A stretch of 64,000 nt of DNA, from positions 1 to 64,000 of the forward strand of contig NZ_JACSZV010000001.1 in assembly GCF_014472415.1 (NCBI RefSeq), in the 5' to 3' direction. This stretch comes from Pseudomonas sp. N40(2020) (GTDB taxonomy: Bacteria > Pseudomonadota > Gammaproteobacteria > Pseudomonadales > Pseudomonadaceae). Shown here in pieces: positions 41,903-51,549 of this stretch (the first letter of the stretch is position 1; each line of letters opens with the position of its first letter). The position numbers and the translations under genes are program-made. The notes beneath the pieces were generated by a model. The model had not been told where the DNA came from and did not search any database. It saw only the letters and a list, made by a program, of their open reading frames with translations.

Positions 41903-42358
41903 AAACGTCCTTTTTGGTTTTGGTTAACTCAAATCGATCTTAACCACTAGAGGCGGCGCCCGCTACTGAGTGCCTGATCCACCCGGATCTCCGGACAGCG
42001 AGCCCAAGGTGATACGGCTTCAGGGCGCGCGCACGGTTTTCGTGCGCGAAAAACGCCGGGGACCCTGGGGTTTTTCGAAGGGTACGGGGTCGGAAACCCG
42101 CGGGAAAGCGTTAGCCACAGGGCTGGAAAGTTAGTTGACAGCGGTTGACAGGTTGACAAGGAATGCCGGGTTTTCAGCGACAGAATTCGCATGATCCAAA
42201 AAGTGGTTTTTAGTGAAGTCCCCCCGGTTCTATTGGACTGTAGGCCTTTTCATGCCTGTTCATTTTCTTAAACAGCAGCCCCGGCGCAATGGTCAGAGGG
42301 CTTGTCAACTAAGCCGGGTTAGTTGACAGGCTTAACAAGCCACGACGATGGAGGCCGC
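41903..42358. promoter_or_regulatory. Pre-terminase region, candidate cos/packaging site
   Basis: A 456-base non-coding stretch before the terminase. GTTGACA boxes occur at 42134, 42144, 42152 and 42322, and an inverted copy at 42303; the last two form a near-palindrome CTTGTCAACTAA/TTAGTTGACAGG (42301-42330). A CGCGCACG/CGTGCGCG hairpin spans 42027-42048, and CGGGTTTTC near 42167 recalls lambda cos. In lambda, cos lies just before the Nu1-A terminase genes, and Nu1 binds repeated boxes. This placement suggests cos here, without proof. Confidence 0.5.
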
Positions 42359-42928
42359 ATGGCTTTTGTAACTCGCAAGGAGTACTGCGAGCTGAAGGGG
42401 TGGTCTCGGCAGTACGTTGGCAAGCTGGTCAAGAATGAACGACTGGTTCTGAATGCTGCCGGGCAGATTGATGTGGATGCCAGCGAGAAGCTTCTGGCCA
42501 TGACGAGCGACCCGAGCAAGGCCGCCGTCGCCGCTCGACATGAGCGCAATCGCCCGAAGCGGGGTGATCAGCCACCGCTGGAAATAGTCATTGCAGACTT
42601 TGTAGATGACCCCTCTGGCCAGGTACCCGACTTTCAAAAGTCACGCGCTCTTCGTGAGCACTACCTGTCGCTTCAGGAAAAAGACAACTTCCTTAAAGCC
42701 CGAGGCACCTTGGTAGAGCGTAAAGCGGTCGAAGATGCGGCCTATAACGCCGGTCGCTTACTGCGTGATCTTTTGCTGGGAATGGCGCCACAGCTATCGC
42801 CGGAACTGGCCTCGCTGTCTGATCCATGGCAAATCGAAAAGCGTCTGACGTCGGCTTTGCGACAAACACTGGAAGATGCTGAGCGGCTGTCAGCAGCAGA
42901 TCTACAACAAGCCATTACCCCGAGCTAA
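42359..42928 (+). CDS. Terminase small subunit, Nu1-like
   Basis: A 189-residue protein. The N-terminal winged-helix-like part is FVTRKEYCELKGWSRQYVGK and later IDVDASEKLLAM; the middle helix LREHYLSLQEKDNFLKARGT and the end match lambda Nu1 organisation (DNA-binding, then terminase large-subunit binding). ATG 42359 has GGAGG upstream. It recognises the packaging site and is followed after four bases by the large subunit. Confidence 0.8.
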   Translation: MAFVTRKEYCELKGWSRQYVGKLVKNERLVLNAAGQIDVDASEKLLAMTSDPSKAAVAARHERNRPKRGDQPPLEIVIADFVDDPSGQVPDFQKSRALREHYLSLQEKDNFLKARGTLVERKAVEDAAYNAGRLLRDLLLGMAPQLSPELASLSDPWQIEKRLTSALRQTLEDAERLSAADLQQAITPS

Positions 42929-42932
42929 CCCT

Positions 42933-44927
42933 ATGTCCTTAGAAATGTCGAACGGTGCGACGGTGTACCGCGAAGCGTATTTCCGTGGGCAGCGACCAGA
43001 GCCAGATGTCTGGATTGATCAGTGGGCCGACGAGTACATGCGCATCCCGCGCGACACGGGTGCGGCCGAGCCTGGTCAATACCACACTTCGCGTACCCCT
43101 TATGCGCGTGAGCCGATGCGCTGTCTGTCACCAGCCCACCCGTGCAAACGCGTGGTGACTATGGTGGCTTCGCAGTTGATGAAAACGCAGATCGCCTTGA
43201 ACTGGATCGGCGGCCTGATCCATATGGCCCCGTCCAACATCCTCACGTTGTTGCCCAGTCTGGGGTTGGCCAAACGGGTATCGTCGCGGATTGGTAAAAC
43301 CATCAAGGCCACGCCGGTGCTGCGTGAGCGCGTGGCGTCCAACCGCTCGCGGGATGCGCGCAACACCATGGACACGAAGGAGTTCGAGGGTGGTTCGCTG
43401 TACATCACCACGGCCGGTTCGGCGGCTAACCTGGCGGAGCTTTCCGCGCGCTACATCTATGGCGACGAGGTTGATCGCTGGAGTGTGGACGTGGGCGAAG
43501 AGGGCGACCCGGTCGAACTGGCCGAGACTCGCGGCAGTACTTTCGGCCGTAACGCCAAATTCTATTTTTCCAGTTCGCCGACGGTCAGGGGGGCGTCACG
43601 GATCGCTGATCTGTTTGAGGTCAGCGATCAGCGTTACTACTACGTGCCGTGCCCAACCTGTGACCACATGCAGGTTCTCGAATGGGAGCGTTTGCATTAC
43701 TCGGCGGATTTTCAGGTTGTGCATTACCAGTGCGCCGGCCCCGACTGCGACGTGCTGATCGAAGAGCGCTATAAGGGCGAGATGCTGGCGAAAGGGGAGT
43801 GGCGAGCGCACACCCAAGGCGATGGCGAAACCATTGGTTTTAACTTGAATGCGCTGTACTCGCCGCCCGGCTGGACCGGTTGGGCCTCGTTGGCCAAGCA
43901 ATTCGAGAAGGCTAAAAAGGCTCAGGCCAAAGGCGATCTGGAGCCGATGCAGGTGTTTTATAACACTCGGCTGGCCAAGGTCTGGGATAGCGCTCAGGAG
44001 CAAACCTCGGCCGATGTGCTGAGGGATCGGGCGCGGCTGGAAAACTACGGGCTTGGCTCAATGCCCGACGGCGTGTTGATGCTGACTGCTTCTGTTGACA
44101 CCCAAGCCAACCGCCTGGAACTGATGGTGATGGGTTGGGGCGCTGGCATGGAGCGCTGGGTGGTCGACTTTCAAGTGATCTCCGGCGACCCCGCCGATGA
44201 GCGCACCTGGGCGGCGCTGGACGAGTTACTCAAGGCCCGTTACAGACACCCTTGTGGTGCTGAGCTGATGATCATGGCGACTGCGGTCGACTCCGGTGGT
44301 AACCATACGGATGAGGTCTATCAGTTCTGTCGTATGCGCCGCTGGCGCAGCGTGTTCGCCATCAAGGGGGCGAGCAAGCGGGGCCGGCCGGTGATCGCGC
44401 AGCGACCTTCGATGGTCGACGTGACATGGAAGGGCCTGACTGAACGGCATGGTGCCGAGCTTTGGATTGTCGGTACCGACACGGCGAAGGACTGGATCTA
44501 TAACCGCTATGTATTCGACACCGGCCCGGGAGCGCTGCACTTTGCCAACGACCTGCCGGATGACTTTTTCTCCCAGTGCGTGGCTGAGCGCAAAGTCACC
44601 CGTTACGTCAGGGGGCATAAACGCATCGAATGGACCAAGGGCAAATCCGAGCGTAACGAAGCGCTCGATCTGTTGGTTTACAACCTGGCCATGGCCCATT
44701 ACCTCGGCATCAACCGCTACCAAGATCACGATTGGGCGCGGATTCGGCAGGCGGTCAACGAGTCGGTTTCGGGCGATAGCAGCCAACCCGTTCAGAGCGA
44801 ACGGCTCAGCCGGCCAGTCGTAACACCGGCAGCACCGCAGGCGCCGCAACCAGCCGTGAAATCACGTCCGGCAGCCGCTCCCCCACAACGCCGCAGTTCC
44901 ACCAGTGGCTACCTGAAGAGACGCTGA
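42933..44927 (+). CDS. Terminase large subunit, GpA-like
   Basis: A 664-residue protein of the lambda GpA family. N-terminal ATPase with VVTMVASQLMKTQIALNWIG and the Walker B-like YIYGDEVDRW; zinc-like CPTCDHMQVLEWE region; C-terminal nuclease-like region around VDTQANRLELMVMGWG and ending GKSERNEALDLLVYNLAMAH. It cuts and packages concatemeric DNA. The start ATG 42933 is by position; ATG 42945 is four codons on. A GpA-type enzyme indicates cos packaging. Confidence 0.93.
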   Translation: MSLEMSNGATVYREAYFRGQRPEPDVWIDQWADEYMRIPRDTGAAEPGQYHTSRTPYAREPMRCLSPAHPCKRVVTMVASQLMKTQIALNWIGGLIHMAPSNILTLLPSLGLAKRVSSRIGKTIKATPVLRERVASNRSRDARNTMDTKEFEGGSLYITTAGSAANLAELSARYIYGDEVDRWSVDVGEEGDPVELAETRGSTFGRNAKFYFSSSPTVRGASRIADLFEVSDQRYYYVPCPTCDHMQVLEWERLHYSADFQVVHYQCAGPDCDVLIEERYKGEMLAKGEWRAHTQGDGETIGFNLNALYSPPGWTGWASLAKQFEKAKKAQAKGDLEPMQVFYNTRLAKVWDSAQEQTSADVLRDRARLENYGLGSMPDGVLMLTASVDTQANRLELMVMGWGAGMERWVVDFQVISGDPADERTWAALDELLKARYRHPCGAELMIMATAVDSGGNHTDEVYQFCRMRRWRSVFAIKGASKRGRPVIAQRPSMVDVTWKGLTERHGAELWIVGTDTAKDWIYNRYVFDTGPGALHFANDLPDDFFSQCVAERKVTRYVRGHKRIEWTKGKSERNEALDLLVYNLAMAHYLGINRYQDHDWARIRQAVNESVSGDSSQPVQSERLSRPVVTPAAPQAPQPAVKSRPAAAPPQRRSSTSGYLKRR

Positions 44928-44928
44928 T

Positions 44929-45135
44929 ATGTCATTTACGAAAAAGCACCTCGACGCGGTTGAGGCGGCCATTGCTCGCGGTGAGAAAACTGTGCGCTAC
45001 ACCGACCGTACCGTGGAATACCGCACGGTCGATGAGCTGCTCAAGGCGCGCGAAGAAATACGCTCGTCGCTGGCCAGCGCCGCCGGGCCACGTTCGCGCG
45101 TGGTTCGCCTTTATCACGGGGGCAGGGGACTTTAA
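44929..45135 (+). CDS. Head-tail joining protein gpW
   Basis: A 68-residue protein (HLDAVEAAIARGEKTVRYTD, TVEYRTVDELLKAREEIRSS) of the lambda gpW fold, one base after terminase and one base into portal. gpW closes the portal after packaging. Confidence 0.85.
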   Translation: MSFTKKHLDAVEAAIARGEKTVRYTDRTVEYRTVDELLKAREEIRSSLASAAGPRSRVVRLYHGGRGL

Positions 45136-46616
45136 TGGCCCGACATTTTCCGACGTTGACCCGTAACGGCTTTGTGCTGCCGTCCAACATCAAGGCCAGT
45201 TACGAAGGCGCTGGTGAAGGGCGCCGATCCGCTAACTGGGACGCTCCCGACAACGGGATCAACAGCATCAACACCCCGGCACTGCGCAATTTGCGGTCGC
45301 GCTCCCGGGCAGCGGTTCGCAATGACCCGTATGCCTTCAACGTCATCGACAAGCGCGTCAGCAACCTGATCGGCACCGGCATCACCCCTCGGCCAGCGAC
45401 CGATGATGATGCCCTGCGCAAGCTGCTGCAGGAGCTGTGGAGCGATTGGGTTGATGAGTCTGATGCGGATGACCGCACCGACTTTTACGGCCAGCAGGCG
45501 CTAGTGGCGCGCACGGTGGAAACATCGGGCGAGTGCTTCGTCCGGTTGCGTCCTCGCAGTCGGGACGAAGGTTTGGCGGTTCCGCTGCAGTTGCAGATCC
45601 TGGCGCCGGAGTTCGTGCCGCACGACAAATTCGAGAGCACCAAGAACGGCAACATCATCCGAGCCGGCATCGAGTTCACGCCCGGCGGCAAGCGGGTAGC
45701 GTATTGGATGTACCTGTCGCACCCGCGTGATGCGGCCTCGTTGAACGCCGGCTACAACCAGCTAGTGCGCGTCCCGGCCACGCAGGTGCTGCACATCTTC
45801 GAACCGGTCGAACCTGGCCAGTTGCGCGGTGTGCCGCGCTTGTCGCCGGTTCTGAAACGGCTACGCAGTTTGGACAACTACGACGACGCGGTGCTGTTCC
45901 GTCAGGAGGTGGCCAACCTGTTTGCCGGCTTCATCACTCGCCCCCCGCCGGAATCGGGACCCATGCCGCGCGACCCGGTTACCGGTGCGCCGCTGGTTAC
46001 GGATCGCGATGGTTTTACGCCGATGGTCGCGCTCGAACCCGGCACCATGCAGGAACTCGGTCCGGGCGAAGAGGTGGAATTTTCCAAACCGCCGGACGCG
46101 GGCAACAACTACCCGGACTTCATGCGTCAACAGTTGATGGCTGCAGCAGCGGGATCGGGCACGCCTTACGAAATCCTCACCGGCGACATGCGCGGCATCA
46201 ACGATCGAGCGCTGCGGGTGGTACTCAACGAGTTTCGGCGTCGCTTGGAACAACTGCAGTTCAGCGTGTACGTGCATCAACTCTGCCGCCCGGTACGGGC
46301 TGCGTGGATGGACATGGCGGTGCTGTCGGGTGTCTTGGTGCTGGACGATTACGCACAGAAGCGCCGCCAATACCTGCGCACCCGCTGGGTGCCACAAGGC
46401 TGGGCTTACATCCAGCCGGTGCAGGACGTGCAGGCGCGAGCGATGGAGGTTAGAGCCGGGTTTTCGTCGCGCAGCGAGATGGTCCTGCGTACCGGCTACG
46501 ACGCCGAAACGGTCGATCTGGAAAACGCCGCCGATCTGAAGCGGGCCACAGAGCTGGGCCTCAACTACAACACCCTGGATGCCGTCGAAGACACCGACGA
46601 CAAGGAGCAACCATGA
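45135..46616 (+). CDS. Portal protein, lambda GpB family
   Basis: A 493-residue protein. Signatures include NPYAFNVIDKRVSNLIGTG-like segment (here DPYAFNVIDKRVSNLIGTGI), DRTDFYGQQALVARTVETSG, then YEILTGDMRGINDRALRVVL. It forms the dodecameric DNA entry ring. Start overlaps gpW by one base (TAATG), end overlaps the protease. Confidence 0.93.
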   Translation: MARHFPTLTRNGFVLPSNIKASYEGAGEGRRSANWDAPDNGINSINTPALRNLRSRSRAAVRNDPYAFNVIDKRVSNLIGTGITPRPATDDDALRKLLQELWSDWVDESDADDRTDFYGQQALVARTVETSGECFVRLRPRSRDEGLAVPLQLQILAPEFVPHDKFESTKNGNIIRAGIEFTPGGKRVAYWMYLSHPRDAASLNAGYNQLVRVPATQVLHIFEPVEPGQLRGVPRLSPVLKRLRSLDNYDDAVLFRQEVANLFAGFITRPPPESGPMPRDPVTGAPLVTDRDGFTPMVALEPGTMQELGPGEEVEFSKPPDAGNNYPDFMRQQLMAAAAGSGTPYEILTGDMRGINDRALRVVLNEFRRRLEQLQFSVYVHQLCRPVRAAWMDMAVLSGVLVLDDYAQKRRQYLRTRWVPQGWAYIQPVQDVQARAMEVRAGFSSRSEMVLRTGYDAETVDLENAADLKRATELGLNYNTLDAVEDTDDKEQP

Positions 46617-47767
46617 GCAAGAGCGCGAAACCGCGTATTTACAACCGCGCCGGCAAACGCGTCGAGGTCAAGGACAAGACCTGGTATGCCGTTAATGCCA
46701 GCGGCGAAGCGGCCGATCGAGTGATCGAAGTTTTCGTCTATGGCGAGATCGGCGCGTGGGGCATCACTGCTAATCAGTTCGTGCAGGATCTGCGCGCCAT
46801 GGATGACGGCGTTTCACCAGTGGTGGCCGCGTTCAACAGCATCGGCGGCGATTTGTTCGATGGTCTGGCCATGCACAACGCGCTGTCGCGGCTGGGCGAG
46901 CGCTGCACTGGTCGCATTGATGCACTGGCAGCGAGTGCGGCCAGCGTTGCCGTGTGCGGTGCACACCGCGTAGTCATCGCGGCGAACGCCATGTTGATGA
47001 TTCATAACCCCTACACCTATACAGGCGGGGACGCTGAGGACTTTCGCCGGGTCGCTGATGTGCTGGATCAAACCTTGGAGGCGATCATTGCGGCCTATAA
47101 GGCCAAGGCGCCCAACATCGACGACGCAGAACTGCGGCGAATGGTTAATGCAGAAACCTGGCTGACTGCCAATGAAGCATTGGCCCTCGGTCTGGCTGAC
47201 GAAGTCGGCGACGGCATCAAAGTCAAAGCGTGCCTCGGTCAAGGCGCGGTGCTGCAACGATTCCAGCACGCACCGGCTGATTTGCTGGCCCAGCTCGACG
47301 AGCCACCTGAAGCGGATCCGGATCTTGATCCTGTCGATCCGCCGCTGGTGCCACCTGTAGTCGACTCGGCCAAGTTGGCATTGATGGTCACTCAGCGATG
47401 CACGGCGGCGGGCATCAGCAACCTGATCGAGCCGCTGCTCAAGTCCACCCAGCTTGAAAGCGAAGAGGTCGTTTTAGCCGGTCTGGCACGCGCCAAGGCG
47501 ATAAACGACCTCTGCGTGGCCGCGCGGTTGCCGGAATTCAGCGCCGAGTATGTCGCGGCAGGTCTGGACGAGGCGTCGGTGCGGGCGCGTCTGTTCGACA
47601 AGATTGTCACCAGCGGTAAGGGCTTCGAAATCGACAACAGTCTGCCGCTGGCGGACGACCTGGCGCCCAAGGTGCTGGCCAAACAACCTGACCCCAACTC
47701 GATTTGGGCTGCTCGCCAAGTGGCCCAAACTGGAACCGCGCAAAGCGCGAAAGGAGCAAGAGCATGA
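46613..47767 (+). CDS. Head maturation protease, ClpP-type
   Basis: A 384-residue protein. Residues 1-205 are a ClpP-like protease with the catalytic serine in DALAASAASVAVCG, histidine in MLMIHNPYTY and the VNAETWLTANEALALGLADE end. The C-terminal half (about 215-384) is a scaffold-like extension, so this is the lambda C/Nu3-like form. It trims capsid proteins. ATGA overlap with portal and four-base overlap with gpD. Confidence 0.88.
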   Translation: MSKSAKPRIYNRAGKRVEVKDKTWYAVNASGEAADRVIEVFVYGEIGAWGITANQFVQDLRAMDDGVSPVVAAFNSIGGDLFDGLAMHNALSRLGERCTGRIDALAASAASVAVCGAHRVVIAANAMLMIHNPYTYTGGDAEDFRRVADVLDQTLEAIIAAYKAKAPNIDDAELRRMVNAETWLTANEALALGLADEVGDGIKVKACLGQGAVLQRFQHAPADLLAQLDEPPEADPDLDPVDPPLVPPVVDSAKLALMVTQRCTAAGISNLIEPLLKSTQLESEEVVLAGLARAKAINDLCVAARLPEFSAEYVAAGLDEASVRARLFDKIVTSGKGFEIDNSLPLADDLAPKVLAKQPDPNSIWAARQVAQTGTAQSAKGARA

Positions 47768-48108
47768 CCATCAAACAGGAACCGATGCACGCGGGTGAAT
47801 TCCTGCTGTCCGAAGGCGCCGGCAATATTTCGCGTGAAGCGATCAACGTCGCGGCCGGTCCAGCGTTGTGGCCGGGACAAATCCTCGGACTGGTGACCGC
47901 CTCCGGCGAATTCGCACCCTACGAACCGACTGCTGAGGACGGCACCGAAAACGCTGTCGCCATTCTCTACGGCCCGCTGGGCGAATCCGATGTGGTGCGT
48001 CGCGGTCGCGCCGTGGTGCGGTTGGCCGAGGTCAGTGAAGCGCATTTGACCGGCCTCGATCTGGCCGCCGAGAAAGCACTCGCCGCGCATTTCGTGATCG
48101 TCCGCTAA
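47764..48108 (+). CDS. Head decoration protein, gpD-like
   Basis: A 114-residue protein (MHAGEFLLSEGAGNISREAI, AVAILYGPLGESDVVRRGRA) of the lambda gpD family, which stabilises the capsid shell. Directly before the capsid gene. Confidence 0.85.
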   Translation: MTIKQEPMHAGEFLLSEGAGNISREAINVAAGPALWPGQILGLVTASGEFAPYEPTAEDGTENAVAILYGPLGESDVVRRGRAVVRLAEVSEAHLTGLDLAAEKALAAHFVIVR

Positions 48109-48130
48109 GTCGATCCTTTTTTTGTATGCA

Positions 48131-48152
48131 TCCCGCCGCGTGCGGGATTTTT
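48131..48152 (+). terminator. Hairpin-plus-RBS module before the capsid gene
   Basis: Arms TCCCGC and GCGGGA, a T5 run, then the shared TTTTTCGTTTCTGGAG tail, eight bases before the capsid start ATG 48171. Confidence 0.65.
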
Positions 48153-48170
48153 CGTTTCTGGAGAGTACCC

Positions 48171-49166
48171 ATGGCCGATATCGCCATTTTTGAAGACGAA
48201 GCGTTTACCGTTACCTCGCTGACCGCTGCACTCAATGATCAACCCTACCTGCCGGGCCGCATCAGCGCCCTGGGCCTGTTCCGCGAGGAAGGCATTACCA
48301 CCCTGACCGTGCAGATTGAAAAGGACGGTGACACCCTGGCACTGGTGCCGGCCGGCGAGCGCGGTGGTTCTGGCCTGGTGGTTGCGGCGAGCAAGCGCAA
48401 CCTGATCCCGTTCAACACCGTGCACCTGCCTGAGCGTTTCACCATCAAGGCGGATGAGATCCAAGGCATCCGCGCCTTCGGCACTCGAACCGAGCTGCAG
48501 GCGGTACAGGACGTGGTCAATGCACGCCTGGCAAAGGCGCGTCGTCAATTGGACGCCACGCATGAGTTCCAGCGCATGGGTGCCCTCAATGGCCTGATCC
48601 TTGATGCCGATGGCCAAACCCCGCTGTTGGACATCTATGCGGCCTTCGGTGTGGAGCGTCAGAAGTTGTCCATGGGGCTGACTGAGGCCGGTACCGAGCT
48701 GCGGGTTAAGTGCGGTGAAGCGCTGGACATGCAGGAAGACGCGCTCGGCAGTGTGACCAGCACCGGTTCTCGCGCCTTCTGCGGCAAGAACTTCTGGAAC
48801 AAGCTGATTGTTCACAAGTCGGTCAAAGAGACCTACCTCAACAGTCAGCAAGCGGCAGCGCTGCGTGGTGACGCCCGGGAAAGTTTCGAGTTCGGCGGCA
48901 TCATCTGGGAGCGTTACCGTGGCAAGGTCGCCGGCGTTTCCTTCGTCCATGACGACAAGGCGCTGCTGGTTCCCGAAGGCGTGCCCGATCTGTACATCTC
49001 CGTGTTTGCGCCGGCCGACTACATGGAAACGGTCAACACCCAGGGCATCCCGTACTACAGCATGATCGAGCCGCTGCCCTTCAACAAAGGTATGGCCGGG
49101 GAGGCTCAGTCCAACCCGTTGCACCTGTGCACTCGACCGCGCGCTCAGATCCTGCTGGAACTCTGA
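48171..49166 (+). CDS. Major capsid protein, gpE-like
   Basis: A 331-residue major capsid protein of the lambda E family (IAIFEDEAFTVTSLTAALND, later SFVHDDKALLVPEGVPDLYI, VNTQGIPYYSMIEPLPFNKG). ATG 48171 with GGAG upstream. Two bases separate it from the next gene. Confidence 0.92.
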   Translation: MADIAIFEDEAFTVTSLTAALNDQPYLPGRISALGLFREEGITTLTVQIEKDGDTLALVPAGERGGSGLVVAASKRNLIPFNTVHLPERFTIKADEIQGIRAFGTRTELQAVQDVVNARLAKARRQLDATHEFQRMGALNGLILDADGQTPLLDIYAAFGVERQKLSMGLTEAGTELRVKCGEALDMQEDALGSVTSTGSRAFCGKNFWNKLIVHKSVKETYLNSQQAAALRGDARESFEFGGIIWERYRGKVAGVSFVHDDKALLVPEGVPDLYISVFAPADYMETVNTQGIPYYSMIEPLPFNKGMAGEAQSNPLHLCTRPRAQILLEL

Positions 49167-49168
49167 CC

Positions 49169-49489
49169 GTGGGCTTTCGCGATCTGATCGCCGACGTCGA
49201 CGCGGTGGTGTTCGAAACGCTGGGCGATACGGCGCGGATCGAGGGTCGCGAAGAGCCAGTGTTCGGCATGTTTGCCGCGCCCTGGCTGCAACCCAAGTTC
49301 GGCAAGCTCAACACCGGGTTGCGCGAGCCGCGCTTCGAGATTCGCGTCAGCGATTCGCAAGGTCTGGAACAGGGCATGCTGGTCAGCGTTGACCTGCCTG
49401 CTCTGGATGGCGGCGGTGACTACGACTTGATCCAGCTCGAACCGAGCGGCGACGGACTGGTCGCCCTGATTCTGAGGTTGCGGCCATGA
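49169..49489 (+). CDS. Head-tail joining protein, FII-like
   Basis: A 106-residue protein (FRDLIADVDAVVFETLGDTA, SVDLPALDGGGDYDLIQLEP) with the pattern of lambda FII/head-tail attachment proteins. GTG start at 49169, two bases after the capsid stop. It joins tail to head. Confidence 0.75.
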   Translation: MGFRDLIADVDAVVFETLGDTARIEGREEPVFGMFAAPWLQPKFGKLNTGLREPRFEIRVSDSQGLEQGMLVSVDLPALDGGGDYDLIQLEPSGDGLVALILRLRP

Positions 49490-50151
49490 GTGTCGGCAGC
49501 TATTTCAAACCCTCGGCCGGTGGCGGGATGATTTCTATCCAGTCCTCGGCCGCAGATTTTCAGGCGTTCCAAGACTTTGCCAAGGTGGTGCCGAAAGCGG
49601 CTGCTGCGGCGCATCGGCGCGCGATCAACAAGACGTTGGGCTGGTTGCGCACGCACATTGCCCGAGCCGTCAGTCGGTCAGAGCGCATTGCTGTTGCAGC
49701 GGTGCGTCAGCGGTTGCGCAGCTATCCGGTTTCCGGCGGTGCCGCGAGCGGCAAACTGTGGTTCGGGTTGAACGCCATCGAATCCAGCCGGATCGGCCGG
49801 GCGCGGCAAACCGGCAGCGGTGTGTCGGTGGCGGGGCGGCGTTACCAAGGGGCTTTCCTCAAGAAGGTCTACGGCAACAAACCCGACATCTGGATCCGCA
49901 CAGCCAGCAAGCATTTCAACGGGGACGATTACCCGGACAGCACGGTGTCACCTGGTCGCGGGCCGAGTTCGGGCTGGGTCGCCGAACACGGCAGTCGTTT
50001 CCCGCTGGCCAAAGCCAAAGTGTCGCTGGAGCAGGCCCGGCCGCATTTCGACAGTTGGGTCAAAAAGGCCGATGAGCGTCTGCTGGAGATTCTCAAGCAG
50101 GAACTCAACTTTGAGCTGCAGAAATACCTTAAGAGGATCGGCAATGTCTGA
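49486..50151 (+). CDS. Minor tail protein, gpZ-like
   Basis: A 221-residue basic protein with QAFQDFAKVVPKAAAAAHRR, AINKTLGWLRTHIARAVSRS and a VSPGRGPSSGWVAEHGSRFP loop, characteristic of lambda gpZ. It links head and tail-completion genes. Four-base overlap with FII-like and eight-base overlap with the next gene. Confidence 0.8.
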   Translation: MSVGSYFKPSAGGGMISIQSSAADFQAFQDFAKVVPKAAAAAHRRAINKTLGWLRTHIARAVSRSERIAVAAVRQRLRSYPVSGGAASGKLWFGLNAIESSRIGRARQTGSGVSVAGRRYQGAFLKKVYGNKPDIWIRTASKHFNGDDYPDSTVSPGRGPSSGWVAEHGSRFPLAKAKVSLEQARPHFDSWVKKADERLLEILKQELNFELQKYLKRIGNV

Positions 50152-50656
50152 CGAACCGTTCAGCATGGACCAGCTTTATCAGGCGGTAGAGCAGCATCTG
50201 CATACCCACTTGCCGGGCGTGCAGGCCGTCACCGCTTGGCCAAACATTAAGGATCGCGTGTTGCTGCCAGCGGTGTTTCTGGAGGTGGCCGAGATCGAGC
50301 CGGGTACCGATATCGGCACCGGCGAAACCTCGCTGGTCTGCAAGTTCGAGGCTCGGATCATTGTTGACCCGATCAAGCCGCACCATCATCAACAGGCCGT
50401 GCAATTGGCGACCCAGTTGGCGGTGCTGCTGCGTTCGCAGACGTGGGGGTTGGCAGTTGAACCCGCCGAGTTTGTGCAATCGCTGCAGGACTGGACCCAG
50501 CAGCACCTGGATGGATACACGGTGTGGCTGGTGGAGTGGACTCAGCAAGTTTATCTCGGCCTTGAGGAATGGCCGTGGCCTGACGAACCGCCGGGGACGT
50601 TGGTGTTTGAAGTCGATCCGGGTGACGGGCAATTCAGGCCGGAGGATCTGCCGTGA
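50144..50656 (+). CDS. Tail-completion candidate protein
   Basis: A 171-residue acidic protein ([40 protein letters not shown]). It fills the position of P2 tail-completion proteins R/S, or lambda U. No strong family match by eye. It is the last gene of the lambda-like set before gpV. Confidence 0.6.
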   Translation: MSDEPFSMDQLYQAVEQHLHTHLPGVQAVTAWPNIKDRVLLPAVFLEVAEIEPGTDIGTGETSLVCKFEARIIVDPIKPHHHQQAVQLATQLAVLLRSQTWGLAVEPAEFVQSLQDWTQQHLDGYTVWLVEWTQQVYLGLEEWPWPDEPPGTLVFEVDPGDGQFRPEDLP

Positions 50657-51237
50657 GTTACGCAAGCGCCCAGCATGACCGCATGATCGCGGGGGCGGTA
50701 AAGGCCTGCTACGTGGTCGCGGTGGATCTGTCCGCATCTCCGCCGGTGTGTCGGGTGTCGGATGGCAGTGAATGGACCAGCGCCTGGGTGCGCTGGCACA
50801 GCATCGCCGCCGGCAAGGCCAGGCACTGGCGGGCGCCGTCCATGGGCGAGCAGGGCAGTTTGATCAGTCCCAGCGGTGACGTGTCACAAGGCACGTTTGT
50901 CCCGGGCCTGTACGGGAATGCTGGGCCGCCGCCGGACAACCGCGACCACGTCGAGGTCTGGCGTTTCGATGATGGCGGCTCGCTGATCTACGACTGGCAG
51001 GCGAAGTCTTACACCATCACCTTGCCGAGTGGCACGGTGGCGATCAAGGTCGGCGGCACGGACGTCGTCGTTACGGATAACGCGGTAACGGTGAAGTCGG
51101 GAACGATTGATCTTGAAGCGACCGTGAATATCAAAGGACCTGTCAATATCGACGGCCCGTTATCCGTAACGGGCAACATCGACGGCGCTGGCAACATCAT
51201 GGCCGCCGGCAACAGCGACAACCATCACAAGCACTAA
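50653..51237 (+). CDS. Baseplate spike, gpV-like
   Basis: A 194-residue protein. OB-fold-like N-terminal part (about 1-95), then a beta-helix region rich in repeats ([40 protein letters not shown]) and the end NSDNHHKH, with the His-rich tip that binds Fe in gpV-like spikes. GTG start overlapping the previous stop. It is the membrane-piercing tip, the start of the P2-like tail. Confidence 0.88.
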   Translation: MSYASAQHDRMIAGAVKACYVVAVDLSASPPVCRVSDGSEWTSAWVRWHSIAAGKARHWRAPSMGEQGSLISPSGDVSQGTFVPGLYGNAGPPPDNRDHVEVWRFDDGGSLIYDWQAKSYTITLPSGTVAIKVGGTDVVVTDNAVTVKSGTIDLEATVNIKGPVNIDGPLSVTGNIDGAGNIMAAGNSDNHHKH

Positions 51238-51252
51238 CCCATCATTCATCCG

Positions 51253-51275
51253 GCCCGCCGCGTGCGGGCTTTTTT
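51253..51275 (+). terminator. Hairpin-plus-RBS module after gpV
   Basis: Arms GCCCGC and GCGGGC with a T6 run, then a CCGGAG RBS 9 bases before ATG 51293. Confidence 0.65.
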
Positions 51276-51292
51276 GTGTCCGGAGAAAACCA

Positions 51293-51544
51293 ATGGCCAA
51301 GATCAATGACCAGCCTGTCGACGAGCAATTGCCGTCGCCGAATCGTCAGCCCATTACAGCCCAACAGCGAACGCCTGATCTGCTGTTGAAGTTTCGCGAC
51401 AAGCTCTACACCTCGCGCACCCTGTGCATCCCCGGAACGGATCGCACGCTGGCGGTGGCCAAGCACGAGGTCGAGGTGTCGGCATCCGATGAGCAGGCTG
51501 TCAGTTTCCTGAAGACGCACCCCGAACTTGAACCGCTGGAGTGA
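51293..51544 (+). CDS. Hypothetical phage tail-region protein
   Basis: An 83-residue polar protein (MAKINDQPVDEQLPSPNRQP, SRTLCIPGTDRTLAVAKHEV). Unrecognised; lies between gpV and gpW of the baseplate. Confidence 0.65.
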   Translation: MAKINDQPVDEQLPSPNRQPITAQQRTPDLLLKFRDKLYTSRTLCIPGTDRTLAVAKHEVEVSASDEQAVSFLKTHPELEPLE

Positions 51545-51549
51545 CATAG

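Noticed and set aside
42027..42048. Terminator before the terminase
   Set aside because: The GC-rich hairpin is followed by A rather than T on the plus strand, and leftward transcription is not expected there.
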